NCBI GenBank assembly: GCA_963767245.1
Contig: CAVYDG010000023.1
Coordinates: forward strand, 186,001-250,000
Direction: 5' to 3'
Length of the DNA stretch: 64,000 bases
From: Roseiarcus sp963767245
Lineage (GTDB): Bacteria; Pseudomonadota; Alphaproteobacteria; Rhizobiales; Beijerinckiaceae
The notes beneath the pieces were generated by a model that was given only the letters and a program-made list of their open reading frames with translations, did no database searches and was not told where the DNA came from. A program made the position numbers and the translations under genes. Shown here in pieces: positions 37,454-46,008 of this stretch (within the stretch, counting starts at the first letter, position 1; every line of letters begins with the position of its first letter).

Positions 37454-38943
37454 GCGGGCCACCAGTCAGTTTGGGACGGACGGCCGCCCCCCGGGGAGCG
37501 CCGCGCCTGCTCGCCGCGCTGGCGGCTGCGCTAGCGATCAGCCTTGCGGCTTGCGCGGCGATCGATCCGCCGCCGGCGCCGGTGAATGTGGCTCCGGCCC
37601 TCGCGCCGCACGCCGTCGCCGGCACGCCGGCGAGCCCGGAGCGCAAGCGCCTCATCGACGCGTTCGGCGGCGTCTACAGCGCGCCGTCGACCGAGGCTTA
37701 TCTCAACGGGGTCTTGGTCAAGCTCGCCCCCGCTTCGGACGCAGGGGGGCAGCCTTACCGCGTCACGATGCTCAATTCGCCGGTCGTCAACGCCTTCGCC
37801 CTGCCTTCCGGCGATATTTTCGTCACCCGCGGCCTTCTGGCGCTTGCCGACGACACGTCCGAAATAGCCGCCGTCATGGCGCATGAGATCGGCCATATCA
37901 CCGCGCGGCACGCCGCCCAGCGGGCCGAGTTCGAGAAGACGACGGCGTTGTTCACCAAGGTGAATACGCAATTGCTTTCCCAGCGCCAGGCTCAGGACGA
38001 GGCCGAGGCGCGCTCGAAACTGGCGATCGCCAGCTTTTCCCGCCAGCAGGAATTCGAGGCCGATCAGATCGGCATCAAGACCATCGCCAAGGCCGGATAC
38101 GACCCTGACGCCGCCGCCCGATTCCTCACCGCGCTCGGCGAGTGGAGCGCGCTTCGCGCGTCGGTCTCGGGCGCCGGATCCGCCGACCGCCCGGACATGA
38201 TGGCGACCCACCCGTCCACGCCCGAGCGCATCGCCCAGGCGACCGAGGAAGCGCGAAAGTTCGGCACGCCGGGGACCGGCGAGGCTGATCGCAGCGGCTA
38301 TCTCGCGGCGATCGACGGCGTTGCCTTCGGCGACGACCCGTCGCAAGGCATGGTGCGCGACAACGCCTTCATTCACCCGAAACTCGGCTTCGCCTTCAAT
38401 GCGCCGGACGGCTTCACCCTCGACAACCAGTCCGCGGCGCTGATTGGGGTCGGCGAAGCGGGCGGCGAGGCCCTGCGCCTCGACAGCGTCGCGATCGCCG
38501 ATTCTACCCCGGTGGCGAGCGCGATCGGTTCGGGCTGGATCGACGGCGTCCAGACGACCGCGATCGAACCCAAGCAGATCGCCGGCCTCGAGGCCGCGAC
38601 GGCGGTCGCCCAGGGCCAGCAGTGGAGTTTCCGCCTCGGGGCCATTCGTCTGAACGGCCGGCTTTACCGGCTCATTTTCGCCGCCCACGCGCTCTCGCCC
38701 CCCGTCAACTCGCGCTTCATGGCCTCGCTCAATTCCTTCCATCTCATCAACGCCCAGGACTCGGCCATGGCCGCGCCGCAGCGGATCAGAATTGTCGAAG
38801 CGGGGAGCGGCGACACCGCCGAAACGCTCGCTGGCCGAATGGCCTTCCTGCCGCGCGCGGTCGACCAGTTCCGGATTCTCAACGGCCTGGACCGAGGCGC
38901 CACGCTCGTTCCTGGGCAGCGCTACAAGATCGTCGCCCAATGA
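37450..38943 (+). CDS. M48-family metalloprotease lipoprotein (BepA-like) with LysM-like tail
   Basis: A 497-residue periplasmic zinc protease. The N-terminus is a signal peptide ending in a lipobox-like LAAC. The zinc motif H145-E-I-G-H149 lies in VMAHEIGHITARHAAQR, and the downstream ligand is in QQEFEADQIGIKTIAKAGY (about residues 199-217). After the protease domain there is a beta-rich part with FGDDPSQGMVRDNAFIHPK, and a C-terminal segment (GDTAETLAGRMA ... GQRYKIVAQ) that resembles a LysM domain. Such proteins clear misfolded outer-membrane proteins. It overlaps both neighbours by four bases. Confidence 0.92.
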   Translation: MSGPPVSLGRTAAPRGAPRLLAALAAALAISLAACAAIDPPPAPVNVAPALAPHAVAGTPASPERKRLIDAFGGVYSAPSTEAYLNGVLVKLAPASDAGGQPYRVTMLNSPVVNAFALPSGDIFVTRGLLALADDTSEIAAVMAHEIGHITARHAAQRAEFEKTTALFTKVNTQLLSQRQAQDEAEARSKLAIASFSRQQEFEADQIGIKTIAKAGYDPDAAARFLTALGEWSALRASVSGAGSADRPDMMATHPSTPERIAQATEEARKFGTPGTGEADRSGYLAAIDGVAFGDDPSQGMVRDNAFIHPKLGFAFNAPDGFTLDNQSAALIGVGEAGGEALRLDSVAIADSTPVASAIGSGWIDGVQTTAIEPKQIAGLEAATAVAQGQQWSFRLGAIRLNGRLYRLIFAAHALSPPVNSRFMASLNSFHLINAQDSAMAAPQRIRIVEAGSGDTAETLAGRMAFLPRAVDQFRILNGLDRGATLVPGQRYKIVAQ

Positions 38944-39590
38944 GCGGCGGCGCCTCGAGCGGGGGCAGGCCCGCGCGCCTCGCCGGCCGCCTGGTCGCGG
39001 CGACGCACAATCCCGGCAAGCTGAGGGAGATTCGCGAGCTCATGAACCCCTATGGCGTCGCTGTCGTCAGCGCCGCCGAGCTAGGCCTCGCTGAGCCCGA
39101 GGAGACGGGCGCGACCTTTCGCGACAACGCCGCGCTCAAGGCCGAGGCCGCCGCGCGCGCTTCCGGAACCCTCGCCCTCGCCGACGATTCCGGGCTTTGC
39201 GTCGAGGCGCTCGGCGGCGCGCCGGGAATCTATTCGGCGCGCTGGGCAGGCGGCGGCAAGGACTTCGGCGCCGCGATGGCCCGCGTCGAGCGTGAACTCC
39301 GGGCGCTCGCCGCGCCGGCGCCGTGGCGCGCCTATTTTATCAGCGTGCTGGCCCTCGCATGGCCGGACGGCGCCCCGGAGACCTTCGAGGGCCGGGTCGA
39401 CGGAACGCTGGTCTTCCCGCCGCGCGGGACGGCCGGGTTCGGCTACGATCCGATTTTTCGCCCGAACGGCCATGACCGCACGTTCGGCGAGATGGACGCC
39501 GAAGAGAAGAACCGGATGCCGGCCGACGGCTCGCTCGCGCTATCGCATCGTGCTCGCGCCTTCCAGAAGCTCGCGCGCGAGCGGCTTTGA
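38940..39590 (+). CDS. rdgB: non-canonical purine NTP pyrophosphatase (RdgB/HAM1)
   Basis: Hydrolyses dITP, ITP and XTP to monophosphates, keeping deaminated purines out of DNA and RNA. The 216 residues contain the N-terminal substrate motif LVAATHNPGKLREI, the central LADDSGLCVEALGGAPGIYS with catalytic Asp, and FGYDPIFRPNGHDRTFGEM near the C-terminus. ATG 38940 overlaps the preceding stop (ATGA). In many Hyphomicrobiales rdgB lies by rph and hemW; here the downstream neighbour is instead a repeat array and a methyltransferase. Confidence 0.95.
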   Translation: MSGGASSGGRPARLAGRLVAATHNPGKLREIRELMNPYGVAVVSAAELGLAEPEETGATFRDNAALKAEAAARASGTLALADDSGLCVEALGGAPGIYSARWAGGGKDFGAAMARVERELRALAAPAPWRAYFISVLALAWPDGAPETFEGRVDGTLVFPPRGTAGFGYDPIFRPNGHDRTFGEMDAEEKNRMPADGSLALSHRARAFQKLARERL

Positions 39591-40122
39591 GCTCAGATAA
39601 AGCCGGGCCCAACCAAAAGCAAAATCTGACGCAACAAAACCCAAGCCGGGCACAACAAAAACCAAATCCGGCACAACGAAATCCAAATACCTGTTCCTTC
39701 CGCCAAATGAGGCTTTTCAATAGGTTACAGCCGATTCCGGCGGCCATTTGCTCGTTACGACGTTTGCCGCAGCGGTCGGCCCAGTTCGGAGTTGCCTCGG
39801 CGACGGTCGATGCGTTTCTGAAGAATAAACCCGAGCTGCCTCTTGGGCAAGAAAATGTCGGTTTTCCAGAAGCGCTACGCCGCTCGCCGCGTTGACGTTG
39901 AGACGACCGCCAATCCCATACCGACCCGAAGGCGAGCAGGACAAGGAAGCCATGGGCGGCCACGTTTGCGCCAGCGGAGATCGGACTCCAATGCAACCGC
40001 GGACGTTTTTCAAGCGACGGGCCCGCGAATTGCGCGAAGACATGCCGACGCCTATTCAGCACGGTTGGATTCAGCGTCGCGCGCCCTTACAAAGGACTGG
40101 TTTTTCGCCAAGGAGCTGCAAG
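39591..40122. other. intergenic region between rdgB and the methyltransferase gene
   Basis: About 530 bases. The first 105 contain the 21-base repeat array listed separately. The remainder (39700-40122) holds overlapping open frames on both strands, none with a ribosome site or a familiar sequence. The region marks the change from GC-rich operon DNA to the lower-GC methyltransferase gene and may be the edge of an acquired segment. Confidence 0.4.
39610..39694. repeat. tandem array of a degenerate 21-base repeat
   Basis: Four head-to-tail copies: 39610-39631 (22 bases, CAACCAAAAGCAAAATCTGA...), 39632-39652 (CAACAAAACCCAAGCCGGGC...), 39653-39673 (CAACAAAAACCAAATCCGGC...) and 39674-39694 (CAACGAAATCCAAATACCTG...). 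All start CAAC and contain an A-rich core followed by a GC-rich end. It begins 20 bases after the rdgB stop. In reverse complement the core (GGATTTGG) resembles the G/T-rich repeats at 16767-16814. Confidence 0.7.
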
Positions 40123-40812
40123 GTGCTTCGACCTTATTTCGTGCGTGACTACAATAAGTTGGTTCGTGCATTGATAGCCAACGAGCCGGACTACGCACAG
40201 GCGATGGCTAAAGCCGTGGGCGGGGCGTACATCGAGACCGGGCGGCGAGAGCGTCGAATCCTCGAATCTTTGGGGTTGAGAGGCACGGATTACGTGATCG
40301 ATATTGGAGCCGGCTCTGGGCGTTTGGCGACGGCTATGAACGATATGCCGAGCTTGCAGTATTTGGGAACGGATGTTGTTCCGGAGCTTCTTGATTTTGC
40401 GCGCAATAAATGTGGTCGGGAAGACTGGGCGTTTAAGCTCGTGAAGGCGATTGAGATACCTGAAAGGGATGGGGTAGCAGACTTTGTGGTGTTCTTTTCG
40501 GTTTTTACTCATCTGAAAGAGAAGGAGAGCTTCCGTTATCTTCAGGAGGCAAAAAGGGTCCTAAAGCGGAACGGGATCATTATCGTTTCGTACTTAAACC
40601 CAGAAGTGCCAATTCACGTTTCGATCGTCAAGAAATGGTGGGTGCAGCTCCGTAGGAGACTAAGAGGAAAAGACGTGTTGAACAAGCTTCTGAGCAAGGA
40701 GGTGTTGAATTCTTGGTCGAAAGAATTGAACCTTTCGGTCGAGTTTCTCGAAAGCGGCGACTTAGGTTCGAGCCTATGCGCATATCGTTTCCCGCAATCG
40801 CCATCAGGATAA
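40123..40812 (+). CDS. SAM-dependent class I methyltransferase
   Basis: A 229-residue methyltransferase. The SAM-binding motif I is YVIDIGAGSGRLATAM (about residues 55-70), followed by LGTDVVPELLDFARNKC (motif II, acidic residue) and a post-motif ADFVVFFSVFTHLKEKESF, like FkbM/UbiE-type small-molecule methyltransferases. The GTG at 40123 with AAGGAG upstream is the best start; the frame is open further up but not family-like. GC content is clearly lower than the flanking genes, with many AT-ending codons, which suggests recent transfer. Lying just before the rhamnose genes it may decorate a surface glycan; the acceptor is unknown. Confidence 0.85.
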   Translation: MLRPYFVRDYNKLVRALIANEPDYAQAMAKAVGGAYIETGRRERRILESLGLRGTDYVIDIGAGSGRLATAMNDMPSLQYLGTDVVPELLDFARNKCGREDWAFKLVKAIEIPERDGVADFVVFFSVFTHLKEKESFRYLQEAKRVLKRNGIIIVSYLNPEVPIHVSIVKKWWVQLRRRLRGKDVLNKLLSKEVLNSWSKELNLSVEFLESGDLGSSLCAYRFPQSPSG

Positions 40813-41051
40813 TTCTGCTCCGCAACTGAAGCAGCCGCCAGGCCTTGTCGCGTGGATGAAACGGGCTGGTCTGAAGAGGACTTGTGTGGGCGGTCACGGC
40901 TGCCGTGGAACTTTTCACGGGTGGATTTGCCCAATGCCAGATCGAAACCGGTCAAGCTGATTGAAATTCCGATTCGAGGTGGCCGCGAGCCGCGGCTTCT
41001 GGCAAGGAGAGCGCGCCTAAGCCGATCAGGGCGGCAGGACGGGGGTCCGCG

Positions 41052-41606
41052 ATGCAGGTGGAAGAGACGGCCATTCCGGCGGTCAAGATCGTGACGCCGA
41101 AAAAGCACGGCGACGCACGCGGATTCTTCTCCGAAGTCTACAGCCGGGCTGCGTGGGACGAGGCGGGCCTTCCCTTTACGTTCGTGCAGGACAATCATTC
41201 CTACTCCTCGTCGAAAGGCGTCTTGCGGGGCTTGCATTTCCAGGCGGCGCCATTCGCGCAGGATAAGCTGGTGCGCGTCTCGCGCGGCGCCATCCTGGAC
41301 GTCGCGGTCGACATTCGCCGCTCCTCGCCGACTTTCGGTCAGCATGTCACGGTCGAGCTTACGGCCGAAAACTGGCGCCAATTGCTTATCCCGATGGGAT
41401 TCGCCCACGCTTTCATCACCTTCGAGCCGGACGTTGAGGTTCTCTACAAGACGACGGCGCCCTACTCGGCCGCCAGCGCCCGGGGCATCGCCTGGGACGA
41501 TCCGGCGATCGGGATCGCCTGGCCGTCGCCGCCTGGGGGGCCGATCCTGTCGGACAAGGACCGCCAATGGCCGCGGCTCAAAGACGCGCCGGACCTGTTC
41601 GAATGA
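41052..41606 (+). CDS. rfbC: dTDP-4-dehydrorhamnose 3,5-epimerase
   Basis: Third enzyme of dTDP-L-rhamnose synthesis, epimerising C3 and C5 of dTDP-4-keto-6-deoxyglucose. The 184-residue cupin shows KGVLRGLHFQAAPFAQDKLV with the catalytic His, the strand GAILDVAVDIRRSSPTFGQH, and IPMGFAHAFITFEPDVEVLY with the conserved Asp-His partner and Tyr. It overlaps rfbD by four bases. GGGGG lies a few bases before the ATG. The 239 bases upstream, after the methyltransferase, contain no gene. Confidence 0.95.
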   Translation: MQVEETAIPAVKIVTPKKHGDARGFFSEVYSRAAWDEAGLPFTFVQDNHSYSSSKGVLRGLHFQAAPFAQDKLVRVSRGAILDVAVDIRRSSPTFGQHVTVELTAENWRQLLIPMGFAHAFITFEPDVEVLYKTTAPYSAASARGIAWDDPAIGIAWPSPPGGPILSDKDRQWPRLKDAPDLFE

Positions 41607-42478
41607 GGGTTGCGGTCACCGGATCGAAGGGCCAGGTGGCGACATCGCTGCTTGAACGCGCGGGGCCGAAACTCGAGGTGATCGCAGTCGGCCGGCCGGA
41701 ATTCGACCTGACCGACCGCACCGCCGTCCTCGCCGGGCTCGAAGCGGCGCGCCCGGAGGTCATAGTCAACGCCGCGGCCTATACCGCGGTTGACAAGGCG
41801 GAAGCCGAAGAGGCGCTCGCCCTTCGGGTCAATGCCGAGGGGGCGGGCCATGTCGCCGAGGCCGCCGCGCGGCTTGGCGTTCCGCTCCTCCATCTCTCGA
41901 CCGACTATGTGTTCGACGGCGCCCTCGACCGGCCCTACCGCGAGGACGATCCGACCGGGCCGAGTGGAGCCTACGGCCGCTCCAAGCTCGCCGGCGAGAA
42001 ACTGGTAAGCGCGCGCTGCCAGCACAGCGTCATTCTGCGCACCGCCTGGGTCTATAGCCCGTTCGGGGCGAACTTCGTCCGCACCATGCTGCGGCTGAAC
42101 GAGACCCGCGACGAGGTCGGCGTTGTTTCCGATCAGCGCGGCAATCCAACCTCGGCTTTGGATATCGCCGATTCCCTGATCGCCATCGCGGCAAGGGTGA
42201 AGGACGATCGGTCGCCGGCCTTACGCGGCATTTTCCACATGACCGGATCGGGTGAGGGAACATGGGCGGATTTCGCCGAAACCGTGTTCCGCGAGGCCGA
42301 GGCGCGCGGGCGGCGCTCAACCCGGGTCAAGCGGATCTCGACCGCCGACTACCCGACGCCGGCCCGCCGTCCGGCCAACTCCCGCCTCGACAACGAAAAG
42401 CTTGCTCGCGTATACGGCTTCAGGCTGCCGGACTGGCGCCGGTCGGTCGAGGACTGTTGCGCCCGCCTTCTCGGCTGA
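41603..42478 (+). CDS. rfbD: dTDP-4-dehydrorhamnose reductase
   Basis: Last step of dTDP-L-rhamnose synthesis: NAD(P)H reduction of dTDP-4-keto-L-rhamnose. A 291-residue short-chain dehydrogenase with the nucleotide motif VTGSKGQVATSLL at residues 4-16, NAAAYTAVDKAEAEE, STDYVFDG, and the catalytic Y-x3-K in GAYGRSKLAGE. The ATG at 41603 overlaps the rfbC stop. It is followed by a 276-base gap containing an interspersed repeat that separates it from rfbB. Confidence 0.95.
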   Translation: MRVAVTGSKGQVATSLLERAGPKLEVIAVGRPEFDLTDRTAVLAGLEAARPEVIVNAAAYTAVDKAEAEEALALRVNAEGAGHVAEAAARLGVPLLHLSTDYVFDGALDRPYREDDPTGPSGAYGRSKLAGEKLVSARCQHSVILRTAWVYSPFGANFVRTMLRLNETRDEVGVVSDQRGNPTSALDIADSLIAIAARVKDDRSPALRGIFHMTGSGEGTWADFAETVFREAEARGRRSTRVKRISTADYPTPARRPANSRLDNEKLARVYGFRLPDWRRSVEDCCARLLG

Positions 42479-42578
42479 TCCGCCGGGAACGGACGCTGCC
42501 AGGCGGAGAATTGGCGGCTCAAAGATTCATTCAGGGAGCAGCGGGCAAGGTATGGCGTCGGAATGCCGGGCTCATCCA

Positions 42579-42725
42579 CCCCCTCATCCTGAGGGCGGTG
42601 CGGAGCACGGCGTCTCGAAGGATGATCCAGAGGGCTACGCCGTTCATGCGCTCTGGAACGTCCTTCGAGCCCCCGGACTGTGATCCGGGGGGCCTTCGAC
42701 GCTCCTCGAGGCACGAGGTCCGGGG
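42579..42725. repeat. interspersed repeat of the CCTCATCCTGAGG type with hairpins
   Basis: Starts CCCCCTCATCCTGAGGGCGG and carries GCGTCTCGAAGGATG, then GTCCTTCGAG and CTCCTCGAGGCACGAGG: the pieces of a well-known intergenic repeat of alphaproteobacteria whose arms pair (CTCGAAGGA with TCCTTCGAG). Nested in it is a perfect hairpin, CCCCCGGA (42670-42677), loop CTGTGA, TCCGGGGG (42684-42691). It sits between rfbD and rfbB, and its end is 30 bases before the rfbB start. The family name is from memory. Confidence 0.75.
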
Positions 42726-42754
42726 AGGCTTGATAGTTAACTTCAGGGGTCTTG

Positions 42755-43819
42755 ATGCAGCGCAAAGTGCTTGTGACTGGCGGCGCGGGGTTCATCGGCT
42801 CGGCGGTTTGCCGCCGCCTGGTCGCCGACGGCGCCGAGGTGCTCAACATCGACGCGCTGACCTATGCCGGAAACCTGCAATCGCTGGCTTCGATCGGCAA
42901 CACCGCCAACTACCGCTTCGCCAAGATCGACATTTGCGACCGCCGCGCGGTGGCCGAGGCGTTCGAGACGTTCGCTCCGGACCAGGTGATTCATCTCGCC
43001 GCCGAAAGCCACGTCGACCGCTCGATCACCGGCAGCGACGCATTCATCCAGACCAATATCGTCGGCACGTTCTCGCTTCTGGAGGCGGCGCGGGCCTATT
43101 GGCGAGCGCTGCCGGAGCCACGGCGGGACGGCTTTCGCTTCCTGCATGTCTCGACCGACGAAGTCTACGGCTCGCTCGGCGACGACGGCGCGTTCGTGGA
43201 GGAGACGGCGTACGATCCGAGTTCGCCCTATTCGGCCTCGAAGGCCGCCGCCGATCACCTCGTCTCGGCCTGGGCGCGCACCTACGGCTTCCCGGCGCTG
43301 ATCTCGAATTGCTCGAACAATTACGGCCCCTATCATTTCCCCGAGAAGCTCATTCCGCTGATCATCCTCAACGCCATCCACGGCAAGCCGCTGCCGGTCT
43401 ACGGCGCGGGCGCCAATGTGCGCGACTGGCTCTATGTCGAGGACCACGCGCGGGCGCTCGACCTGATCGTCGCCCGCGGCCGGATCGGCGAGAAATACAA
43501 TGTCGGCGGCCGCAACGAGCGCCGCAACATCGATGTCGTCATGCGCATCTGCGCCATCCTCGACCGTCTTCGCCCGGCGGCGCGGTCGCACGAAGCCCTC
43601 ATCGCCTTCGTCGCCGACCGGCCTGGCCACGACTGGCGCTACGCCATCGACGCGACCAAGCTCGAGCGCGAACTCGGCTGGCGCGCGCTCGAGACTTTCG
43701 AGAGCGGCGTCGAGAAGACGGTGCGCTGGTATCTCGACAACGAATGGTGGTGGCGGCCGCTGCGCGAGAAAGTCTATGCCGGCGAGCGCCTCGGCGTCAT
43801 CGCCGAGGCTGGGACGTAG
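42755..43819 (+). CDS. rfbB: dTDP-glucose 4,6-dehydratase
   Basis: Second enzyme of dTDP-L-rhamnose synthesis; NAD+-dependent conversion of dTDP-glucose to dTDP-4-keto-6-deoxyglucose. A 354-residue extended SDR with VTGGAGFIGSAV at the N-terminus, LAAESHVDRSI, the catalytic STDEVYGSLGDD, the Y-x3-K in SPYSASKAAADHL and NCSNNYGPYHFPEKLIPLI. ATG 42755 is preferred (AGGGG six bases before) over the TTG immediately upstream. Confidence 0.96.
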   Translation: MQRKVLVTGGAGFIGSAVCRRLVADGAEVLNIDALTYAGNLQSLASIGNTANYRFAKIDICDRRAVAEAFETFAPDQVIHLAAESHVDRSITGSDAFIQTNIVGTFSLLEAARAYWRALPEPRRDGFRFLHVSTDEVYGSLGDDGAFVEETAYDPSSPYSASKAAADHLVSAWARTYGFPALISNCSNNYGPYHFPEKLIPLIILNAIHGKPLPVYGAGANVRDWLYVEDHARALDLIVARGRIGEKYNVGGRNERRNIDVVMRICAILDRLRPAARSHEALIAFVADRPGHDWRYAIDATKLERELGWRALETFESGVEKTVRWYLDNEWWWRPLREKVYAGERLGVIAEAGT

Positions 43820-43826
43820 GGCGCTG

Positions 43827-43936
43827 CCGTCATTGCGAGGAGCGCAGCGACGAAGCAATCCAGAGTTCGTAGGGCGCCGCGGTGAGCATGGATTGCTTCC
43901 CCCCGGACTTGATCCGGGGGTCGCTCGCAATGACGG
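43827..43936. repeat. interspersed repeat with 13-bp perfect inverted ends
   Basis: CCGTCATTGCGAG (43827-43839) is an exact inverted match to CTCGCAATGACGG (43924-43936). Inside, GAAGCAATCCA (43852-43862) pairs with TGGATTGCTTC (43889-43899), and CCCCCGGA-CTTGA-TCCGGGGG (43900-43920) forms a third hairpin. This is the common CGTCATTGCGAGGAGCGCAG intergenic element found across many Proteobacteria. It lies between rfbB and rfbA, starting only eight bases after the rfbB stop, so it is transcribed with the operon unless it terminates it. Confidence 0.85.
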
Positions 43937-43996
43937 GGTGGGTCCAATTTTGAAATCGTCGAACTTTACGCGCGGCGATCGGGAACAGGTGCGGCG

Positions 43997-44887
43997 ATGA
44001 AAGGCATCATTCTGGCCGGCGGCGCCGGTACGCGGCTCCATCCGATCACGCTCGCTGTGTCGAAGCAGCTCGTCCCGGTCTACGACAAGCCGATGATCTA
44101 TTATCCGCTCTCGGTCGTCATGCTTGCCGGGATCCGCGACGTTCTCATCATCTCGACCCCGCACGACCTGCCAATGTTCCGTCGCCTGCTCGGCGACGGC
44201 TCGGAATGGGGCATCAGGATCGAATACGCCCCGCAGCCCGAGCCGAACGGGCTGGCGCAGGCGTTCGTCATCGGCGAGGCGTTCATCGCCGGCGGTCCGG
44301 CGATGCTGGTGCTCGGCGACAACATTTTCTACGGCGCCGGCTTGAGCGAGCAGCTTCGGCGCGCCGTGGCCCGCGAGCGCGGCGCAACCGTGTTCGCCTA
44401 TCACGTGCCCGATCCGGAACGCTATGGCGTGGTTGAGTTCGATTCGGCCTCCCGCGCCCTGTCGATCGAGGAGAAGCCCGCCGCTCCCAAATCGCACTGG
44501 GCGGTGACGGGACTCTACTTTTACGATTCGAAGGTGGTGGAGATCGCCAAGGCGCTCAAGCCTTCGGCGCGCGGCGAGTACGAGATCACCGATGTCAATC
44601 GCATCTATCTCGAGGCCGGCGCGCTCAGCGTCGAGCGCATGGGGCGCGGCTTCGCCTGGCTCGACACCGGAACGCCGGACTCGCTCATCGACGCCGCCAG
44701 CTTCGTCAGGACCATCGAGCAGCGCCAGGGCGCCAAGATCAGCTGCCCCGAGGAGATCGCCCTCGACCTCGGCCTCATCGACACTGCCCAGTTCAAGCGC
44801 ATCATCGCGCGCTTCGGCAAGAGCGCCTACGGACAATATTTGATGTCGGTGCTCGAGGAGCGCAGCCAGGCCGGAGCGCGGCGCTGA
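43997..44887 (+). CDS. rfbA: glucose-1-phosphate thymidylyltransferase
   Basis: First enzyme of the dTDP-L-rhamnose pathway: glucose-1-phosphate + dTTP to dTDP-glucose. The 296 residues start KGIILAGGAGTRLHPITLAV, the nucleotidyltransferase signature, with KPMIYYPLSVVMLAGI, APQPEPNGLAQAFVIGEAFI and GDNIFYGAGL. Length matches the RmlA short form. An AGGTG precedes the ATG. It completes the set needed for activated rhamnose (order C-D-B-A); no rhamnosyltransferase is in the window. Confidence 0.96.
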   Translation: MKGIILAGGAGTRLHPITLAVSKQLVPVYDKPMIYYPLSVVMLAGIRDVLIISTPHDLPMFRRLLGDGSEWGIRIEYAPQPEPNGLAQAFVIGEAFIAGGPAMLVLGDNIFYGAGLSEQLRRAVARERGATVFAYHVPDPERYGVVEFDSASRALSIEEKPAAPKSHWAVTGLYFYDSKVVEIAKALKPSARGEYEITDVNRIYLEAGALSVERMGRGFAWLDTGTPDSLIDAASFVRTIEQRQGAKISCPEEIALDLGLIDTAQFKRIIARFGKSAYGQYLMSVLEERSQAGARR

Positions 44888-45023
44888 TTGCACGTTTGCC
44901 GCCACAATCGTCCCTTACAGCCGTCTTCGATAGCGCTGTCATGCCCGCTCGCCAATTGCGGCGCGCCGACTTGCGAAGTAACCTTTGGAAAAAAGCGCCT
45001 TCTGAGCCGAAAGGATAGGGCCG

Positions 45024-45995
45024 ATGACCGAGAAGCCGCGACGCGGCGAACCGCAAGCCGGCCTGCCACGCGGCGCCGCCGGCGTTAATCTGGATCGCGC
45101 GCTCAAATCGATCGTCACGGTGCAATCCTCGATTCCCGAGGACGCTTTCACCGCCCAGACGTTGGGCGAGCAGCGGTCGGGCACCGGCGTCGTCATCCGC
45201 GAGAGCGGTTTGGTGCTGACGATCGGCTACCTGATCATGGAGGCCGAGAGCGTCTGGCTCGCCGACGCCGACGGCCGCGTCACCCCCGGGCACGCGCTCG
45301 CCATCGACGGCGAGACCGGCTTCGGCCTGGTGCAGGCGCTGGGCCCGCTCGATTGCCCGGCGCTGGAGCTCGGACGATCGAGCGAAACGAACCTCGGCGA
45401 TTCGGTGACGGTCGCGGCCGGCGCGGGGACCAAACCGGTCCGCGCGATGGTGGTCGGCAAGCAGGAGTTCGCCGGCTATTGGGAATATTTCCTCGACGAG
45501 GCGATCTTCACTTCCCCCGCCCATCCGTTCTGGGGCGGCGCCGGCGCGATCGACGCAAACGGCCGGCTGATCGGCATCGGCTCGCTGCATGTCGAGCAAT
45601 TGACCGCGAAGAGCGGCCCGCGCGACATCAACATGATCGTGCCGATCGACCTTCTGCCGCCGATCCTCGACGATCTTCTCGCCTACGGCCGGGTCAACAA
45701 GCCGGCGCGGCCGTGGCTCGGCATCTTTTCCGCCGAAAGCGGCGATGAGATCATCGTCGCAAGCGTGGCCGAGAACGGGCCGGCCGCCGCCGCCGGAATC
45801 CGCCGCGGCGACATTCTCGCCAGCGTCGGCGGGTCGGAGATCGAAGGCCTCGCCGATTTCTACCGCAAGGTCTGGACCCGCGGTCCGGCGGGGGTCGAAA
45901 TCCCGCTGGAGATCGTCCGCGACGGCCGGGCGATCGGCTTGCGCATCCAATCGGCCGATCGCTCGAGCTTCATGAAGCGCCCGCGGCTGCAGTGA
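45024..45995 (+). CDS. HtrA-like protein with PDZ domain and lost catalytic triad
   Basis: A 323-residue trypsin-fold plus PDZ protein without a signal peptide or membrane helix. Aligned by eye to DegP/HtrA, the His loop (normally ILTNAHVI) reads LVLTIGYLIMEA, the Asp loop reads DGETGFGLVQAL, and the Ser loop (normally GNSGG) reads HPFWGGAGAIDANGRLIGIG; none of the three catalytic residues is present. The C-terminal PDZ (about residues 230-318) is well kept: WLGIFSAESGDEIIVASVAE and AAGIRRGDILASVGG. It is probably a binding or scaffold protein rather than a protease. Confidence 0.8.
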   Translation: MTEKPRRGEPQAGLPRGAAGVNLDRALKSIVTVQSSIPEDAFTAQTLGEQRSGTGVVIRESGLVLTIGYLIMEAESVWLADADGRVTPGHALAIDGETGFGLVQALGPLDCPALELGRSSETNLGDSVTVAAGAGTKPVRAMVVGKQEFAGYWEYFLDEAIFTSPAHPFWGGAGAIDANGRLIGIGSLHVEQLTAKSGPRDINMIVPIDLLPPILDDLLAYGRVNKPARPWLGIFSAESGDEIIVASVAENGPAAAAGIRRGDILASVGGSEIEGLADFYRKVWTRGPAGVEIPLEIVRDGRAIGLRIQSADRSSFMKRPRLQ

Positions 45996-46008
45996 GCGCT
46001 TAAGCCCC

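Noticed and set aside
39610..39694. 21-base repeats considered as a short CRISPR array
   Set aside because: Units are directly adjacent, degenerate and without unique spacers; no cas genes are nearby.
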